64,000 nucleotides of DNA from Salinarimonas sp. (GCA_020832565.1 JAFIEI010000008.1:1-64000); one strand, 5' to 3'. Positions 27,099 through 36,597 are shown, counted from the stretch's first letter. Notes: generated by a model from the letters alone, not told the origin. Translations and numbers: made by a program.

Positions 27099-28186
27099 GC
27101 GTCCGCTCCCAGATGTGCGAGCGCCTCGGAGCGCAGCTTGCGGATCAGTTCGAGCTCGGCCTGGAAATCCACGTAATGCGGCAGCTTGATATGCTCGAGA
27201 AAGCCGCTCGCCTGGATGTTGTCGGCATGGGCGAGGACGAATTCCTCGTCCTGGGCCGGCGCGCCGGTATTCTCCTCGCCCAGCTCCTTCCAGCGCAGAG
27301 CACGATCGACGAGCGCCATGGAGATCGCCTTGCGCTCGCCGCGCCCGAAGACGAGCCCGTAGCCGCGCGTGAACTGGGCGGGCTGCGTCTTCGAGCCGGT
27401 GAACTGGTTCACGCTCTCGCATTCGCTGACGACAATCTCGCCGATCTCGACGGCAAAGCCGAGTTCCGGAATCTCCATCTCGACCGCGACCGTGCCGACG
27501 CGCAATTCGCCCACGAAGGGGTGGTTGCGCCCGTAGCCGCGCTGGGTCGAATAAGCCAGCGACAATAGGAAACCCTCATCGCCGCGGGCCAGCGCCTGCA
27601 GGCGCAGGGCGCGGCTCGCGGGAAGCGATAGCGGTGCGCGCGTGAGGTCCGGCGGGGTATCGACTTCGTCGTGTTCGGATTCGGCCTGGATGAGATCCTC
27701 GCGGGCGAGAATCTCGGTGACATGCGGCTTCGCGGCGTCGCGGGGCTCGCTCTGCGGCGCGGATGAGGGCGCCTCGCCCCCGGCCATCAGCGCGAAGTCC
27801 AGCAGCCGATGCGTATAGTCGAAGGTGGGGCCGAGCACCTGCCCGCCCGGTGCATCCTTGAAGATTGCGCTGATGCGCCGCTCGCAGGCCATCGCCCCGG
27901 TCGCAATCGGAATCGAGGCGCCGAAGCGGGGCAGGGTCGTGCGATAGGCCCGGATCAGGAAGATCGCCTCGATCGCGTCACCGCGCGCCTGCTTCAGGGC
28001 CAGCGCGGCGAGGTCGGGATCGTAGAGCGAGCCCTCCGCCATGACGCGATCGACGGCGAGCGTCATCTGCGTGCGGATCTGGTCGGTGCCGAGTTCCGGT
28101 ATCGCCGGATCGCCGCGCCGCTCCTCGTCGAGCCAGCCATGCGCCGCCGCGATGGCCCGCTCGCCGCCCTTGACCGCCACATACAT
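27095..28186 (-). CDS. phnI: C-P lyase core complex subunit PhnI
   Basis: A 363-residue subunit of the PhnGHIJ core, thought to carry the nucleosidase step that swaps adenine for methylphosphonate on ATP ribose. It has the conserved start YVAVKGGERAIAAAH, the LPRFGASIP segment and the C-terminal ALVDRALRW region. The start ATG shares one base with the phnH stop (TGATG), and its end overlaps phnJ, so the genes are tightly coupled. Confidence 0.95.
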   Translation of the reverse strand: MYVAVKGGERAIAAAHGWLDEERRGDPAIPELGTDQIRTQMTLAVDRVMAEGSLYDPDLAALALKQARGDAIEAIFLIRAYRTTLPRFGASIPIATGAMACERRISAIFKDAPGGQVLGPTFDYTHRLLDFALMAGGEAPSSAPQSEPRDAAKPHVTEILAREDLIQAESEHDEVDTPPDLTRAPLSLPASRALRLQALARGDEGFLLSLAYSTQRGYGRNHPFVGELRVGTVAVEMEIPELGFAVEIGEIVVSECESVNQFTGSKTQPAQFTRGYGLVFGRGERKAISMALVDRALRWKELGEENTGAPAQDEEFVLAHADNIQASGFLEHIKLPHYVDFQAELELIRKLRSEALAHLGADA

Positions 28187-28755
28187 CAGCGCGCCCCCAC
28201 AATCGTCGTGCGCGGCAGAGCCGCAATCGCATCACCGCTGGTGAAGATGAAATCGAGCCCGCGCGGAAACAGACGCCTGTTCTCCCGGAACGGTGCGATC
28301 TCGGGGAGGGAGAGGTAGGCCTCGTCACGAATTCCGGGGCCGGTGAGCCGCGCGCCGGTGGCGGCAAGCGCCGGCATTTCGACGATCAGCGTGGCGGCGT
28401 GGTCCGGATATTCGTCGCTGCCGAAGGGATAATCGATGATCGGGACAAGCGCTTCCCAGGGGCCGATCGCGAAGGCGGCCCGGCCGCGTGCCGCGACCGG
28501 CGCACCCGTGTGGAAGCGCAGGTAGTCGCGGATGATTGCGGTGTCGCAGGGCCCGGCGAGATGGACCGGCGTGGTGTCGTCGGCCAGCGTCAGCAACACG
28601 GCGGCTGCGGCCGGGGAAAGGCCGGGCGGCGGCCCGACTCCGGAAATCCGGGCAATCCGGCCCGGTCGTGCCATGGCCTGCAGCACCTCGCGAAACACGC
28701 GGGCCGAATCGATGGCGGGATTGGCAAAGCCGCCTGAGAGCGCTGCGGCATCCAT
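28186..28755 (-). CDS. phnH: C-P lyase core complex subunit PhnH
   Basis: A 189-residue structural subunit of the C-P lyase core. It shows the family start GGFANPAIDSARVFREVLQAMARPG and the end RGLDFIFTSGDAIAALPRTT. A GTG at 28761 overlaps the phnG stop (GTGA), but the GGGGGGAG ribosome site lies directly against it, whereas it is spaced correctly for the ATG at 28755; the latter is preferred. Confidence 0.94.
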   Translation of the reverse strand: MDAAALSGGFANPAIDSARVFREVLQAMARPGRIARISGVGPPPGLSPAAAAVLLTLADDTTPVHLAGPCDTAIIRDYLRFHTGAPVAARGRAAFAIGPWEALVPIIDYPFGSDEYPDHAATLIVEMPALAATGARLTGPGIRDEAYLSLPEIAPFRENRRLFPRGLDFIFTSGDAIAALPRTTIVGAR

Positions 28756-28757
28756 GT

Positions 28758-29225
28758 TCACTCCCCCCGGACCATGGTGAAGAAATCGACCTGCGTGGCC
28801 GCGGCTCGCGATGCGCGCGCCGTGCGCGCTTCGGTTTCAATCGTAGCAAGCGGCGCCAATATCGCCTTGCGGGCATGGTCGGCGTGCGGGCCGGCCATCA
28901 GGGCATCGACGAGCGCGGCGATGCGCGCCTTCTCCCGGTCGCGGCCCTGCACATAGGCATGGCCGACCGCGCCGCAGGGCAGGCGCAGGGAGGCGCGGGT
29001 CACGGTCATCTCGCCGAGATTGAAAGCCTCGCCCACCGCCCCGGCGCGACCGCGCACCATGACGGTGCCGGTTTCGGGCTTGCGCAGCCAGGTGATGGCC
29101 GCTTCCTCCAGCCCCGCGCGGTTGCACGTAAAATCCCGCCAGAGCGCGGCGAGGGTCTCGGGCCGGCTACGCGCCAGCAGGCCCATCCAGTTCCGGCGCT
29201 GATTCGGATCGCCCTGATTGCTCAT
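28758..29225 (-). CDS. phnG: C-P lyase core complex subunit PhnG
   Basis: A 155-residue small subunit of the C-P lyase core and first gene of the operon. Typical features are RNWMGLLARSRPETL, the VMVRGRAGAVGEAFNLGEMTVTRA block cited here only in part, and GHAYVQGRDREKA near the middle. It diverges from phnF across 135 bp that hold four tandem 8-bp repeats. The ribosome site is weak. Confidence 0.94.
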   Translation of the reverse strand: MSNQGDPNQRRNWMGLLARSRPETLAALWRDFTCNRAGLEEAAITWLRKPETGTVMVRGRAGAVGEAFNLGEMTVTRASLRLPCGAVGHAYVQGRDREKARIAALVDALMAGPHADHARKAILAPLATIETEARTARASRAAATQVDFFTMVRGE

Positions 29226-29275
29226 GCTGAACCCGCATACCGCGCCATGCGCGGATCCTCTTGTCGTTCGGGGTG

Positions 29276-29307
29276 CTCGACAACTCGATAACTAGACAAC
29301 TCGACAA
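29276..29307. promoter_or_regulatory. Four tandem 8-bp repeats in the phnG-phnF intergenic region
   Basis: On the plus strand: CTCGACAA, CTCGATAA, CTAGACAA, CTCGACAA, directly abutting (32 bp). The first and last units are identical and the middle ones differ by one base each. The array sits midway between the divergent phnG and phnF genes and is a strong candidate binding site for PhnF or another regulator. It does not match the 11-bp spacing of Pho boxes. Confidence 0.7.
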
Positions 29308-29360
29308 GTATCACTCTCTATGCTCTTCCCGCAAGTGCCCAGATATGAAACTTTCACGAC

Positions 29361-30083
29361 ATGGATGAGACGGAGAATCGGAGCGCCCTGTGGGCCACCA
29401 TTCGCGATGCGCTCGAGGCGGATCTCGCGGGCGGGCTCTATGCGCCCGGCGACAAGCTTCCCAGCGAGGCGCAGCTCGCCGCACGCTTCTGCGTGAACCG
29501 GCACACGGTGCGCCGGGCGCTCGCGGCTCTGGCGGAGGCCGGGATCGTCCATGCGCGCCGGGGTGCAGGCGTCTTCGTCACGGCACGTCCGACGACCTAC
29601 CGGATCGGGCGCCGGACCCGTTTCCACCAGAACCTGCATGAGGCGGGCCTGCATCCGGAGAAGCGGCATGTCAGGCTGGAGACGCGGGCGGCGGATGCGC
29701 GCGAGGCCGGGGCGCTGGAGCTGACACCCGGTGCAGCGGTTCATGTCTGGGAGGGGGTGAGCGTCGCGGACGGAACGCCGATCGCGCTGTTTCGCTCGGT
29801 CTTCTGCGCGACCCGCTTTCCTGCCCTGAAGGAGGCGCTGGAGGAGACGCATTCCGTGACTGCCGCGCTCGCGCGATGCGGCCTCGACGATTATACCCGC
29901 CGCGAGACCCGGTTCTCGGTCACCGTTGCCGACGCCATCAAGGCGCGGCATCTGCTGCTGCCGCCTGGTGCGCCGCTCCTGCGCACGGTCGCAGTGAATG
30001 TCGATGCGCAGGCCCGGCCCGTGGAATACGGGCGGACATGGTTCGCCGGCGAGCGCGTCGAGCTCGTGGTCGCGGATGAGTGA
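29361..30083 (+). CDS. phnF: Phosphonate metabolism transcriptional regulator PhnF (GntR/HutC family)
   Basis: A 240-residue regulator with an N-terminal GntR winged helix (about residues 8-76: APGDKLPSEAQLAARFCVN, then RHTVRRALAALAEAGIV) and a C-terminal UTRA ligand domain of the HutC type (about residues 95-235). It is divergent from the phn operon, which is the usual place for phnF. It probably represses phnG onward and itself through the 8-bp repeat array. The inducer is not known. No strong ribosome site is seen before the ATG. Confidence 0.92.
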   Translation: MDETENRSALWATIRDALEADLAGGLYAPGDKLPSEAQLAARFCVNRHTVRRALAALAEAGIVHARRGAGVFVTARPTTYRIGRRTRFHQNLHEAGLHPEKRHVRLETRAADAREAGALELTPGAAVHVWEGVSVADGTPIALFRSVFCATRFPALKEALEETHSVTAALARCGLDDYTRRETRFSVTVADAIKARHLLLPPGAPLLRTVAVNVDAQARPVEYGRTWFAGERVELVVADE

Positions 30084-30176
30084 TCGCCTTGCGGCTCGAG
30101 CGCTTCAGCGCCGAGATTCCTTTTCGCTGCTGTCGTCCGTGGTACAGGGCGCGCCATCAGCGCCCCTCACCCCCGG

Positions 30177-30200
30177 CCCCTCTCCTCGGAGGGAGAGGGG
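30177..30200. terminator. Hairpin between convergent phnF and glcB
   Basis: A 9-bp perfect stem (CCCCTCTCC with GGAGAGGGG, loop TCGGAG) without a strong T-tract. It could act as a weak terminator for either gene; it also resembles dispersed C/T-rich intergenic repeats. Confidence 0.45.
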
Positions 30201-30230
30201 AGCATAAACTGCATTATCCGCGTGCCCTCT

Positions 30231-32408
30231 TCACGCGCCCTTCGCTTCCAGCCGGCGCGCATGCAAGACGGGCTCGGTATAGCCGGAGGGCTGCACGCGG
30301 CCCTCGAAGACGAGGTCGCAGGCGGCCTTGAAGGCGGGGCCGTCGAAGCCGGGTGCCATGGGCGTATAGGCCGGATCGCCGGCATTCTGCTGATCGACCA
30401 CCTTCGCCATGCGCTCCATCACCTCCATCACCTGGTCGCGGCTGACCACGCCGTGATGCAGCCAGTTGGCGAGGTGCTGGGAGGAGATGCGGCAGGTGGC
30501 GCGGTCCTCCATCAGGCCGACATCGTTGATATCGGGCACCTTGGAGCAGCCCACGCCCTGATCGACCCAGCGCACGACATAGCCCAGAATCCCCTGCGCG
30601 TTGTTCTCGATCTCGGCGCGCACCTCTTCATCGGACCAGTTGGGGCGGTCCGCCAGCGGAATGGTGAGGATGTCGTCGAGGCTCGCGCGTTCGCGGGTCG
30701 CGAGCTCGCCCTGGCGCGCCTTGACGTCGATCTGATGGTAATGCGTGGCATGCAGCACCGCGGCGGTGGGGGAGGGGACCCAGGCGCAATTAGCGCCGGC
30801 TTTCGGATGGCCGATCTTCTGCTCGAGCATCGCCGCCATCAGATCCGGCATCGCCCACATGCCCTTGCCGATCTGCGCGCGCCCGCGCAGGCCGCAGGCC
30901 AGCCCGATATCGACGTTCCAGTCCTCATAAGCCTTGATCCAGGCCTGGCCCTTCATATCCGCCTTGCGCACCATCGGCCCGGCTTCCATGGAGGTGTGGA
31001 TCTCGTCGCCGGTGCGGTCGAGGAAGCCGGTATTGATGAAGCACACGCGCGCCTTCGCGGCCCGGATGCACTCCTTGAGATTGACGGTGGTGCGCCGCTC
31101 CTCGTCCATGATGCCGACCTTGAGCGTGTTCGCCGGCAGCCCGAGCACGCTCTCGACATGGCTGAAAATGGCGTCGGTGAAGGCGACCTCCTCGGGGCCG
31201 TGCATCTTCGGCTTGACGATATAGACCGAGCCCGCGCGCGAATTGCCGGGCCGGCCCGCATCGCGCTTCAGATCGTGAATCGCGATCATCCCCGTGATCA
31301 TGGCGTCGAGCAGGCCTTCGGGGGCCTCGTTGCCGTCGCGGTCGAGGATGGCCGGATTGGTCATCAGATGCCCGACATTGCGCACCAGCATCAGCGAGCG
31401 GCCATGCAGGGTCAGGGCCGAGCCGTCCGGCGCGGTGTAGCTGCGATCCGGATTGAGGCGGCGGGTGAAGCTCTTGCCGCCCTTCGCCACCTCCTCGGTG
31501 AGATCGCCCTTCATCAGGCCGAGCCAGTTACGATAGGCCACGACCTTGTCCTGCGCATCGACGGCGGCGATGGAATCCTCGCAATCCATGATCGTCGAGA
31601 CGGCGGCCTCCATCATCACATCCGCGATGCCGGCCGCGTCGGTCTTGCCGATGGCATGGCCGCGATCGATGACGATTTCCGCATGCAGGCCGTTATGGCG
31701 CAGGAGCACGCCTGTCGGTGCGCCGGCATCACCCGCATGACCCGCAAATTGGGCGGGATCCTTCAACCCGGTGGTCGCGCCGTCGGCGAGCGCGACGGCG
31801 AGCGCGCCGCTCTCGATGCGATAGGCCTTGGCATCCGCATGCGAGCCGGCGGCCAGCGGGAAGCTGTCATCGAGGAATTTGCGCGCCCAGGCGATGACGC
31901 GGGCGCCGCGCGCCGGATCGTAGCCCGAACCCTGCGGCAGGTCGCCCATCGCATCGGTGCCGTAGAGCGCATCATAAAGCGAGCCCCAGCGCGCATTGGC
32001 GGCGTTGAGTGCATAGCGCGCATTCATCACCGGAACCACGAGCTGGGGGCCGGGAATATCGGCGATTTCCGGATCGACATTGCCCGTCTCGACCGCGAAA
32101 TCTGGCCCTTCCGGCACGAGATAGCCGATCTCTGCGAGAAAAGCCTTGTAGGCGGCCAGATCGAAGGGCTTGCCGCGCCGCTCGCGGTGCCAGTCGTCGA
32201 TCTGCTTTTGCAGCGCCGCGCGCTTTTCCAGAAGCGTGCGGTTGCGCGGGGCAAAATCGTGGATCAGGGCCGAGAGGCCGGTCCAGAACGCGTCCGGCGT
32301 CACGCCGGTGCCGGGCAGGGCCTCGTTCTCGATGAAGGCGTCGAGGGTCGTGTCGACGGCGAGGCCGTTGCGGTCGATCCTGTTGCCGGTGCTGGTCTGC
32401 GCGCTCAT
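30231..32408 (-). CDS. glcB: Malate synthase G
   Basis: Condenses glyoxylate with acetyl-CoA to malate, the second step of the glyoxylate bypass and of glycolate use. The 725-residue product has the length of the monomeric G form. Recognisable segments include [26 protein letters not shown], the [17 protein letters not shown] active-site stretch and [13 protein letters not shown]. The ATG at 32408 has a GGGGAG site. No isocitrate lyase or glycolate oxidase genes lie beside it. It diverges from the MAPEG gene. Confidence 0.95.
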   Translation of the reverse strand: MSAQTSTGNRIDRNGLAVDTTLDAFIENEALPGTGVTPDAFWTGLSALIHDFAPRNRTLLEKRAALQKQIDDWHRERRGKPFDLAAYKAFLAEIGYLVPEGPDFAVETGNVDPEIADIPGPQLVVPVMNARYALNAANARWGSLYDALYGTDAMGDLPQGSGYDPARGARVIAWARKFLDDSFPLAAGSHADAKAYRIESGALAVALADGATTGLKDPAQFAGHAGDAGAPTGVLLRHNGLHAEIVIDRGHAIGKTDAAGIADVMMEAAVSTIMDCEDSIAAVDAQDKVVAYRNWLGLMKGDLTEEVAKGGKSFTRRLNPDRSYTAPDGSALTLHGRSLMLVRNVGHLMTNPAILDRDGNEAPEGLLDAMITGMIAIHDLKRDAGRPGNSRAGSVYIVKPKMHGPEEVAFTDAIFSHVESVLGLPANTLKVGIMDEERRTTVNLKECIRAAKARVCFINTGFLDRTGDEIHTSMEAGPMVRKADMKGQAWIKAYEDWNVDIGLACGLRGRAQIGKGMWAMPDLMAAMLEQKIGHPKAGANCAWVPSPTAAVLHATHYHQIDVKARQGELATRERASLDDILTIPLADRPNWSDEEVRAEIENNAQGILGYVVRWVDQGVGCSKVPDINDVGLMEDRATCRISSQHLANWLHHGVVSRDQVMEVMERMAKVVDQQNAGDPAYTPMAPGFDGPAFKAACDLVFEGRVQPSGYTEPVLHARRLEAKGA

Positions 32409-32492
32409 GGCGATCTCCCCGTGGAATTGCCGCCGTGACCGGGTCACGGCTGAATTTCCGAGAGGATAGCGCGTCGTACACCTGCCGCAATT

Positions 32493-32509
32493 TCAAAGAT
32501 TGACTTTGA
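32493..32509. promoter_or_regulatory. Inverted repeat in the glcB / MAPEG divergent gap
   Basis: TCAAAG-ATTGA-CTTTGA, a 6-bp inverted repeat with 5-bp spacer in the AT-rich centre of the divergent promoter region. Possible operator; no family assigned. Confidence 0.3.
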
Positions 32510-32577
32510 TTTTTTCGAAATCAGAAAGAAAGCACGCCGGCCTTGTCAGAATCACTGCTGCGCGCCAGTTTCGAACC

Positions 32578-33009
32578 ATGTCGCATGCCACGCTCCTCGC
32601 CCCCGTCTTCGCCCAGGTCGTCCTGACCTTCTTCCTGCTCTTCTGGATGGGGCGCGAGCGTTACGCCGCCGTCTTCCGCAAGGAGGTGGATGTCGAGGAT
32701 GTCGTTTATGGCGACGGCAAATGGCCGAAGAAGACGCGTCAGGTCGCGGCCTCCTTCCATAACCAGCTCGAAATGCCGCCGTTGTTCTATCTCGTGAGCG
32801 TGCTTGCGCTGGTCACCGAGGCGGCAGGGCCCGTCTTCGTCGCCCTCGCCTGGGCCTTCGTGATCAGCCGCATCGGCCATGCGGCGGTGCATGTCACCTC
32901 CAACGACGTGAAGCTGCGCGGCCCGGCTTACATCGTCGGTATCTTCATCCTGATGGCCATGTGGGTGATTCTGGCGTATGGGCTGGTGACGGCGCCCGCA
33001 GCCGCCTGA
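32578..33009 (+). CDS. MAPEG-family membrane protein
   Basis: A 143-residue integral membrane protein with four hydrophobic segments, as in the MAPEG (eicosanoid/glutathione metabolism) superfamily. The stretch VAASFHNQLEMPPLFYLVSVLAL followed by the SRIGHAAVHVTSN region fits bacterial MAPEG members; only short parts are quoted. Its physiological role is unknown. It is followed 25 bp later by the rsmB-like gene on the same strand. The ATG at 32578 begins the first membrane helix; the upstream extension is poor. Confidence 0.75.
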   Translation: MSHATLLAPVFAQVVLTFFLLFWMGRERYAAVFRKEVDVEDVVYGDGKWPKKTRQVAASFHNQLEMPPLFYLVSVLALVTEAAGPVFVALAWAFVISRIGHAAVHVTSNDVKLRGPAYIVGIFILMAMWVILAYGLVTAPAAA

Positions 33010-33034
33010 AATTCCCTGACGCAGGTAAGTCCCC

Positions 33035-34333
33035 ATGACCCCCGCCGCACGGCTTTCCGCCGCCATGGAGATCCTCGCCGATCTCGCCACGCGCCGCCGC
33101 CCCGCCTCCGAGGCTCTCAAGGATTGGGGGCTGTCGCATCGTTTTGCCGGATCGAAGGATCGGGCGGCCATCGCATCGCTCGTGCACGATACCCTGCGCC
33201 GGCGTGCGAGCGCGGCCTGGCTGATGGGGGACGACGCGCCGCGCAGCATGGTGCTGGGCATGCTCGCCCTGATGCGCGGGCAGGATGTCGATGCGATCGC
33301 CGCGCTGTGCGACGGTGGCCGCTTCGCGCCTGCGCCGCTCAGCGACGCGGAGCGGGAGCGGCTGGCGAAGCCCGGCATCCTCGCCGATGCCCCCGCGGCA
33401 GTGGCCGGCGATTATCCCGATTGGCTCGACGATGCCCTCGCTGAGGCGTTCGGGGCCGATCGCGCGGCGGAAATGCAGGCGCTGGCGACGCGCGCGCCGG
33501 TGGATATCCGCGCCAATACGCTCAAGATCGAGCGCGCCGCGCTTCAGGACATGCTGGTGCATCTCGCACCGGTGGAGACGCCGCATGCGCCGTACGGCTT
33601 GCGGATCCTGCCGGGGCCGGACGGGCGCGGGCCGGCGCTGCAGAGCGAGCCGGAATTCATCAAGGGATTGTTCGAGATTCAGGACGAGGGTTCCCAGCTT
33701 GCCGCTCTGGCGAGTGCGGTTGCGCCCGGCGAGCAGGTGGTCGATCTCTGCGCGGGTGGCGGCGGCAAGACGCTGGCCATGGCCGCTATGATGGACAATC
33801 GCGGTCAGATCTTCGCTACCGATTCCGACAAGCGCCGCCTCGCGCCGATCCATGACCGCCTCGCCCGGGCCGGGATCCGCAACGTACAAGTGCGCACGCC
33901 GCGTGGAACCGAGGATCCGCTGGCCGATCTCGCCGGGAGCGCGGATTGCGTGCTGGTCGATGCGCCCTGCACCGGAACGGGGACATGGCGGCGTAACCCG
34001 GATGCGAAGTGGCGCCTGCGCCCCGGCAGCCTCTCCGGGCGTATCAGCGAGCAGGAAAAGGTGCTCGATCGCGCCGCCGCCCTTGTCAAGCCGGGCGGGC
34101 GGCTCGTTTACGTGACCTGCTCGATCCTGCCGGCGGAGAATGACGAAGCAATCGCGGGGCTGCTGGCCCGCGATCCGCGTTTCACACCGGTTCCCGATGC
34201 GCAATGGCTGGGCGATGCCGGGATGGACGCGCTGTCGGAGGTGACGCGCGCCACGCGTTTCGGTCGTCAGCTGACGCCGTTGCGCACCGGTACTGACGGG
34301 TTCTTCATCGCGCTCCTGAACCGCAACGCCTGA
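33035..34333 (+). CDS. RsmB/NOP-family RNA (cytosine-5) methyltransferase
   Basis: A 432-residue SAM-dependent rRNA methyltransferase. An N-terminal NusB-like helical region (about residues 1-130) is followed by the Rossmann methyltransferase domain: DLCAGGGGKTLAMAAMM for SAM binding, DAPCTGTGTWRRNPD with one catalytic cysteine and VTCSILPAEND with the nucleophilic cysteine. It likely makes m5C in 16S rRNA (RsmB-like), though the exact site is not certain from sequence. It is probably cotranscribed with the MAPEG gene. Confidence 0.9.
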   Translation: MTPAARLSAAMEILADLATRRRPASEALKDWGLSHRFAGSKDRAAIASLVHDTLRRRASAAWLMGDDAPRSMVLGMLALMRGQDVDAIAALCDGGRFAPAPLSDAERERLAKPGILADAPAAVAGDYPDWLDDALAEAFGADRAAEMQALATRAPVDIRANTLKIERAALQDMLVHLAPVETPHAPYGLRILPGPDGRGPALQSEPEFIKGLFEIQDEGSQLAALASAVAPGEQVVDLCAGGGGKTLAMAAMMDNRGQIFATDSDKRRLAPIHDRLARAGIRNVQVRTPRGTEDPLADLAGSADCVLVDAPCTGTGTWRRNPDAKWRLRPGSLSGRISEQEKVLDRAAALVKPGGRLVYVTCSILPAENDEAIAGLLARDPRFTPVPDAQWLGDAGMDALSEVTRATRFGRQLTPLRTGTDGFFIALLNRNA

Positions 34334-34366
34334 GCCGGGTCCGTTCTCCCACAACCATCAGAAAAA

Positions 34367-34399
34367 ATGGCGGCGCGGGTTGAAACACCGCGCCGCCAT
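34367..34399 (-). terminator. Rho-independent terminator of the TRAP transporter operon
   Basis: Perfect 12-bp stem (ATGGCGGCGCGG with CCGCGCCGCCAT, 9-nt loop) followed on the minus strand by TTTTTTC. It lies 52 bp after the DctM stop codon. Confidence 0.85.
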
Positions 34400-34450
34400 C
34401 GGCGTATCGATCGGGGTCCTGTGTTCAGGGCCCATTCTCAAGAATCTCCG

Positions 34451-36043
34451 CTACCCGACGAGATCTGGCAGCCACAATGCGATCTGGGGGAAGTACCAGA
34501 TCAATGCCAATGCCAGGAGCTGGATCAGCACGAAGGGGATGATGCCCTTGTAGATATCCATCGTGGTGACGCTCGCCGGAGCCACGCCGCGCAGATAGAA
34601 CAGCGCAAAGCCGAATGGCGGTGTCAGGAAGCTCATCTGCAGGTTGATCGACATCATCACGCCGAGCCAGACCGGATCGACGCCCATCATCAACAGGATC
34701 GGCGCGACGATCGGCACGACCACGAAGATGATCTCGATGTAATCCAGGAAGAAGCCCAGGAAGAACATCAGCGCCATCACCGCGAGCACGGCGCCGACGG
34801 TTCCGCCGGGCAGGTTGTTGAGCACCTCCGTGACGATCTCCTCGCCGCCCAGCGAGCGGAAGACCAGCGCGAAGACCGAGGCGCCGAGCAGGATGACGAA
34901 GACCATCACGGTGATCTGCATCGACGAGCGCATCACCTCGACGAGAATGCCCGTCCGGTACGTGCGCCAGAACGCTACCACGATGCCGTAGACCAGGATT
35001 GCGACGGCAACCGTGATGGCGGCCACTGCCAGCCAGGTCGAAAAGGCGACCACGCTGCGCTGGAAGTTGAGATTGAAGAACAAACGCGCGATCACGATGA
35101 AGACGACGGCGAAACCCGCCGCGTAGATCGGCCAGGGTGAATTGTCCTTGTTGGCGATGGCGAGGCCCGCCAACAGCACGGCACCGACGGCACCGACGGC
35201 CGCGGCTTCGGTGGGCGGGGCGGCGCCGACGAGGATCGAGCCGAGCACGGCCAGGATAAGCACGGCGGGTGGCACCAGGACCTTCAGCACTTTCTTGCGC
35301 AGTTCCCGCTTGTCGATATTGACCGGGATCGGCGGGCAGGCATTGGGCCGGATGGCGGCGATGAGCATGACATAGGCCATGTACATGCCCACCAGCATCA
35401 GACCGGGCATCAAGGCGCCGGCGAAGAGATCGAGCACGTTCACGGGCCGCACCACCACGTCCCACTGGCCCTGCGCCATCAGCGTATTGCGGGCCTGTGA
35501 GGCGGCGCCCTGGAGAATGTCGCCGAGTAGAACCAGCACGATAGAGGGCGGGATGATCTGCCCGAGCGTGCCCGAAGCGCAGATCACGCCGGTGGCGAGC
35601 TTCTTGTCGTAGCCGTTGTTGATCATCACCGGCAGGCTGAGCAGCCCCATGGTGATGACGGTCGCGCCGACGATGCCGGTAGAGGCGGCGAGCAGCATGC
35701 CCACCAATACCACGGCCACGCCGAGGCCGCCGCGCAGCGTCCCGAACAGCTGCCCCATCGTCTCCAGAAGGCTCTCGGCGATGCGCGAGCGCTCGAGCAT
35801 GACGCCCATGAAGACGAAGAGCGGCACGGCGACGAGGATATAATTCGTCATCGTTCCGAAATAGCGGTTCGGCAGGGCGCCGAGGTCACTCAGACGGACG
35901 ATGTCGAAGCTGTAGCCGATGGCGAAGAAGAACAAGGCGACGCCGGCGAGCGTGAAGGCGACGGGAAAACCCATCAGCAGAACAACACAGGCAGTCGCGA
36001 ACATCAGGAGACTGAGGATCTCCCCGAGAAGTACAGGATCCAT
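34451..36043 (-). CDS. TRAP transporter large permease (DctM)
   Basis: Sodium-coupled importer channel of the TRAP type, 530 residues with about 12-14 predicted membrane helices. Conserved elements are GFPVAFTLAGVALFF, VAVPLFVFMGVML, the GASTG-like LLAASTGIVGATVITMG loop and GTLGQIIPPSIVLVLLG, then LQMSFLTPPFGFALFYLRG. It is larger than C4-dicarboxylate DctM (about 425) because of an extra region in the middle, as in the longer TRAP permeases. It begins 5 bp after the small-permease gene. The periplasmic binding protein is not in the window, so the substrate is unknown. Confidence 0.92.
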   Translation of the reverse strand: MDPVLLGEILSLLMFATACVVLLMGFPVAFTLAGVALFFFAIGYSFDIVRLSDLGALPNRYFGTMTNYILVAVPLFVFMGVMLERSRIAESLLETMGQLFGTLRGGLGVAVVLVGMLLAASTGIVGATVITMGLLSLPVMINNGYDKKLATGVICASGTLGQIIPPSIVLVLLGDILQGAASQARNTLMAQGQWDVVVRPVNVLDLFAGALMPGLMLVGMYMAYVMLIAAIRPNACPPIPVNIDKRELRKKVLKVLVPPAVLILAVLGSILVGAAPPTEAAAVGAVGAVLLAGLAIANKDNSPWPIYAAGFAVVFIVIARLFFNLNFQRSVVAFSTWLAVAAITVAVAILVYGIVVAFWRTYRTGILVEVMRSSMQITVMVFVILLGASVFALVFRSLGGEEIVTEVLNNLPGGTVGAVLAVMALMFFLGFFLDYIEIIFVVVPIVAPILLMMGVDPVWLGVMMSINLQMSFLTPPFGFALFYLRGVAPASVTTMDIYKGIIPFVLIQLLALALIWYFPQIALWLPDLVG

Positions 36044-36048
36044 GTTCG

Positions 36049-36597
36049 TCAGACCACTTCGTGAGATTCTTCTTGGGATGACGCGTAGCGCATGTCGCCC
36101 TTGAGGACGAGGAGACTACGGGCGATGAGCGAGATGCCTTGCAGCAGCATCAGGATGCAGAAGATCGGAATGACCGTCTTGAGCAGGAACAGGCCCGGCA
36201 GACCGCCGGCCTCGCTCGAGCCCTCGAAACGGGCCCATGAACGGCTCACGAAGCCCTGGCTGTAGAACAGCACCACCAGGACCGTCGGGATCAGCAGGAA
36301 GATCGTGCCAAAGAGATTGATCATCGCCTTGGTACGCGCCGAGGCGGGCCGGTAGAACACGTCGACGCGCACATGGCCGTCGTGCAGAAGCGTATAGGCC
36401 GCGCCCATCATGAAGACGGTGCCGTGCAGCCAGACGAACGATTCCTGCAGGGCGACCCAGCCCAGCCCGTAGACGTAACGCAGGAGCACGACGACGAAGG
36501 CGATCAGCACCATAAGCACCATCAGCCACGCCGTTGCGCGCCCCACATACTCGTTGATGGCATCAATGATGCGCACCGAACCTCTGAGAAACGCCAT
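36049..36597 (-). CDS. TRAP transporter small permease (DctQ)
   Basis: A 182-residue membrane subunit with four helices and the DctQ pattern: RYVYGLGWVALQESFVWLH, then DGHVRVDVFY and a last helix near IPIFCILMLLQG. It assembles with DctM. The ATG at 36597 has a GGGGGGAA site. First gene of a two-gene operon with dctM. A TRAP system normally also has DctP; none is seen on either side. Confidence 0.9.
   Translation of the reverse strand: MAFLRGSVRIIDAINEYVGRATAWLMVLMVLIAFVVVLLRYVYGLGWVALQESFVWLHGTVFMMGAAYTLLHDGHVRVDVFYRPASARTKAMINLFGTIFLLIPTVLVVLFYSQGFVSRSWARFEGSSEAGGLPGLFLLKTVIPIFCILMLLQGISLIARSLLVLKGDMRYASSQEESHEVV

Noticed and set aside
29276-29307. Pho box (PhoB site) for the phn operon
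   Set aside because: The repeat period is 8 bp and the sequence CTCGACAA does not match the CTGTCAT units spaced by 11 bp.
30222-32438. 738-codon open frame on the plus strand
   Set aside because: It is antisense to malate synthase G, has no family features and arises from GC-rich codon structure.
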